Shown here one piece after another: positions 62,974-64,000 of a DNA stretch of 64,000 bases. The stretch spans positions 16,258-80,257 of the forward strand of contig NZ_JACJON010000026.1 in NCBI RefSeq assembly GCF_014695585.1, given 5' to 3'. Each line of letters begins with the position of its first letter. The stretch's first letter is position 1. The notes below the pieces were generated by a model. The model was not told the origin of the DNA, made no database searches, and saw only the letters and a list, made by a program, of their open reading frames with translations. Origin of the DNA: Microcoleus sp. FACHB-831. Lineage in GTDB: Bacteria; Cyanobacteriota; Cyanobacteriia; Cyanobacteriales; FACHB-T130. The translations under genes were made by a program, and so were the position numbers.

Positions 62974-63840
62974 CTAGCGAATTGAACACTGATTAAGCTT
63001 GGTAAACAGAGCAGGCACGTAGTCGTAATAGCGATCGTCAGCAAGATAAATGACATCTGTGGTACAACTGCCACAACCAGGTTGGTTGAGTATGTCACTC
63101 ATTAAGTTGGAGGAAGTTCCTCCCCAAGGAAACTGTCCGATTGGTGCGGCAGCAGTAAAGTTTAGTTCCGCATCCAATCGCCATTTGGTTCCAGATAACT
63201 CCATTGCAATAGGATTCTTTTCCGGTAGTGGTTGGCTTCTGCGCCATCCCACTGCCTGACCGAACTGTTCAACTCGTGCTTTCGGATTCTTTGTCCGGGA
63301 GGCAGTTTGCTGCCAGATGCGCTTTTGGGCGCTGTACCCAAAGCGTCCCTTACTAGCTTGGGACCAGAGGGTGTCTATGCTACGAAAATCCTCGCAGGGA
63401 AAGCGATTGAGCAGGGTTTTGCTGCCGTAGAGTAAGTCCGCACCCTGTCCTTGTAGTTGCTGCAATCGCTGGAAAATGGCGCGAGTCTCGACATCCGCAC
63501 CCCGCCAGTCACCTGCGGCCAAAAGGCTTTTGAGGCGGCTGTAGTTGATGCGCCATTTGTTAAGAGAAGTGCTGGCGATAGCGAAGCACTGCTGCGAAGC
63601 GCAGATCGCATCGAAGGTGAAGGTTTTAACGATTTCCTGAAATACCTGTCGGATGGCATCGTTATTTTTTAGGTAGGCTCCTTTGAGGCGAAATACATAG
63701 CGACCGTCGGCACTGCTAAACAGCACGTTATCAGAGTCGTAGAGTCCAGTGGAAGTGTAGGCGATCGCTTTCTGTCCAGCAACGGTGAGGAAGCGATCGT
63801 CATTTCGGCTCAGTTCGCCTTTCCAGCTTGTCAAAGGCAA
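62974..63840 (-). CDS. GUN4-domain protein, apparently 5'-truncated
   Basis: Residues 103-175 form a GUN4 domain: LKSLLAAGDWRGADVETRAI, NRFPCEDFRSIDTLWSQ and SKGRFGYSAQKRIWQ. GUN4 domains bind porphyrins in chlorophyll synthesis, but here the domain is inside a larger protein with an N-terminal part (GLYDSDNVLFSSADGRYVF) of unknown type. The only start is TTG at 63840, while the frame continues upstream as plausible coding sequence (PIISISIYNNSKKLPLTSW) to a stop near 63901 without a normal start. It may be truncated or use ATT. Operon with the WD40 gene. Confidence 0.65.
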   Translation of the reverse strand: MPLTSWKGELSRNDDRFLTVAGQKAIAYTSTGLYDSDNVLFSSADGRYVFRLKGAYLKNNDAIRQVFQEIVKTFTFDAICASQQCFAIASTSLNKWRINYSRLKSLLAAGDWRGADVETRAIFQRLQQLQGQGADLLYGSKTLLNRFPCEDFRSIDTLWSQASKGRFGYSAQKRIWQQTASRTKNPKARVEQFGQAVGWRRSQPLPEKNPIAMELSGTKWRLDAELNFTAAAPIGQFPWGGTSSNLMSDILNQPGCGSCTTDVIYLADDRYYDYVPALFTKLNQCSIR

Positions 63841-64000
63841 TTTTTTGGAGTTGTTGTAGATGCTGATGCTGATGATAGGAGGGGTTTCAATACTTCTCGG
63901 TTAAGCTCTAAGCAGTGTTGAGAATGGAGAAGTTAAGATGTTCACATTGAGTTCCAGTTCCCCTATGAAATGGCTTTTTAGACGGGAACTTTGAGCGAGA

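Overview
The window is chromosomal DNA of a cyanobacterium, probably filamentous. The evidence is the very frequent HIP1 octamer GCGATCGC, the chlorophyll gene chlM, a GlgA glycogen synthase and IspH of the cyanobacterial/plant kind, a photosystem I accumulation factor, a GUN4-domain protein, NtcA-type sites before ammonium transporters, glycine-rich RRM and pentapeptide-repeat proteins, and scattered short tandem heptamer repeats such as AAAATCC. No rRNA, tRNA, CRISPR array, prophage or intact insertion sequence was recognised. The genus is not assigned.

Layout. 0-5 kb: a CHASE2 adenylate/guanylate cyclase cut by the window start, its FecR-like partner, a thylakoid PSI accumulation factor and an unknown protein. 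4.8-13.5 kb: signalling, with a giant hybrid histidine kinase and, divergently, a KaiC-like double ATPase followed by a PAS histidine kinase. 13.5-15 kb: an RlaP-like nucleotidyltransferase beside a tandemly duplicated DUF6717-like protein. 15.1-18.5 kb: an ergothioneine cluster, egtC-egtB-egtD. 18.7-24.4 kb: a membrane phosphatase, a DUF423 protein, two paralogous membrane proteins (one with an L7/L12-like tail), chlM, a pentapeptide-repeat gene with a long open antisense frame, and nagA/purE separated by little more than a heptamer repeat. 24.7-29.4 kb: two amt genes, each preceded by the same NtcA-like element, then an SGNH hydrolase. 29.9-37.5 kb: ispH, a MIase-like protein, a membrane spermidine-synthase-like protein, glgA and a secreted CHAT peptidase.

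37.9-45.9 kb: a 1022-residue protein joining four RNA-end-processing domains (MJ1316/DUF504, EEP nuclease, 2H phosphoesterase, nucleotidyltransferase), then a PadR/pirin divergon with a perfect 20-bp palindrome, a fasciclin protein, an MtfA-like peptidase and NudC. 46.1-49.7 kb: a type ISP-like restriction-modification enzyme split in two by a DUF2281/PIN toxin-antitoxin pair, with all four frames abutting or overlapping. 49.8-56.7 kb: hisC with an upstream 36-residue membrane protein, a Ser/Thr kinase, leuA with a coupled short upstream ORF, and a small gene whose 3' end is duplicated in a perfect 76-bp tandem repeat. 56.9-64 kb: a GST, an AT-rich Mqo-like oxidoreductase, a RluA-type pseudouridine synthase, an RRM protein, a WD40 propeller and a GUN4-domain gene that looks 5'-truncated.

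The most unusual items are the four-domain RNA-end enzyme, the toxin-antitoxin pair inside the restriction-modification gene, the frame antisense to the pentapeptide gene, and the repeated in-frame capture of short intergenic repeats by coding sequences. Functional names rest on motif recognition by eye; no database search was run.
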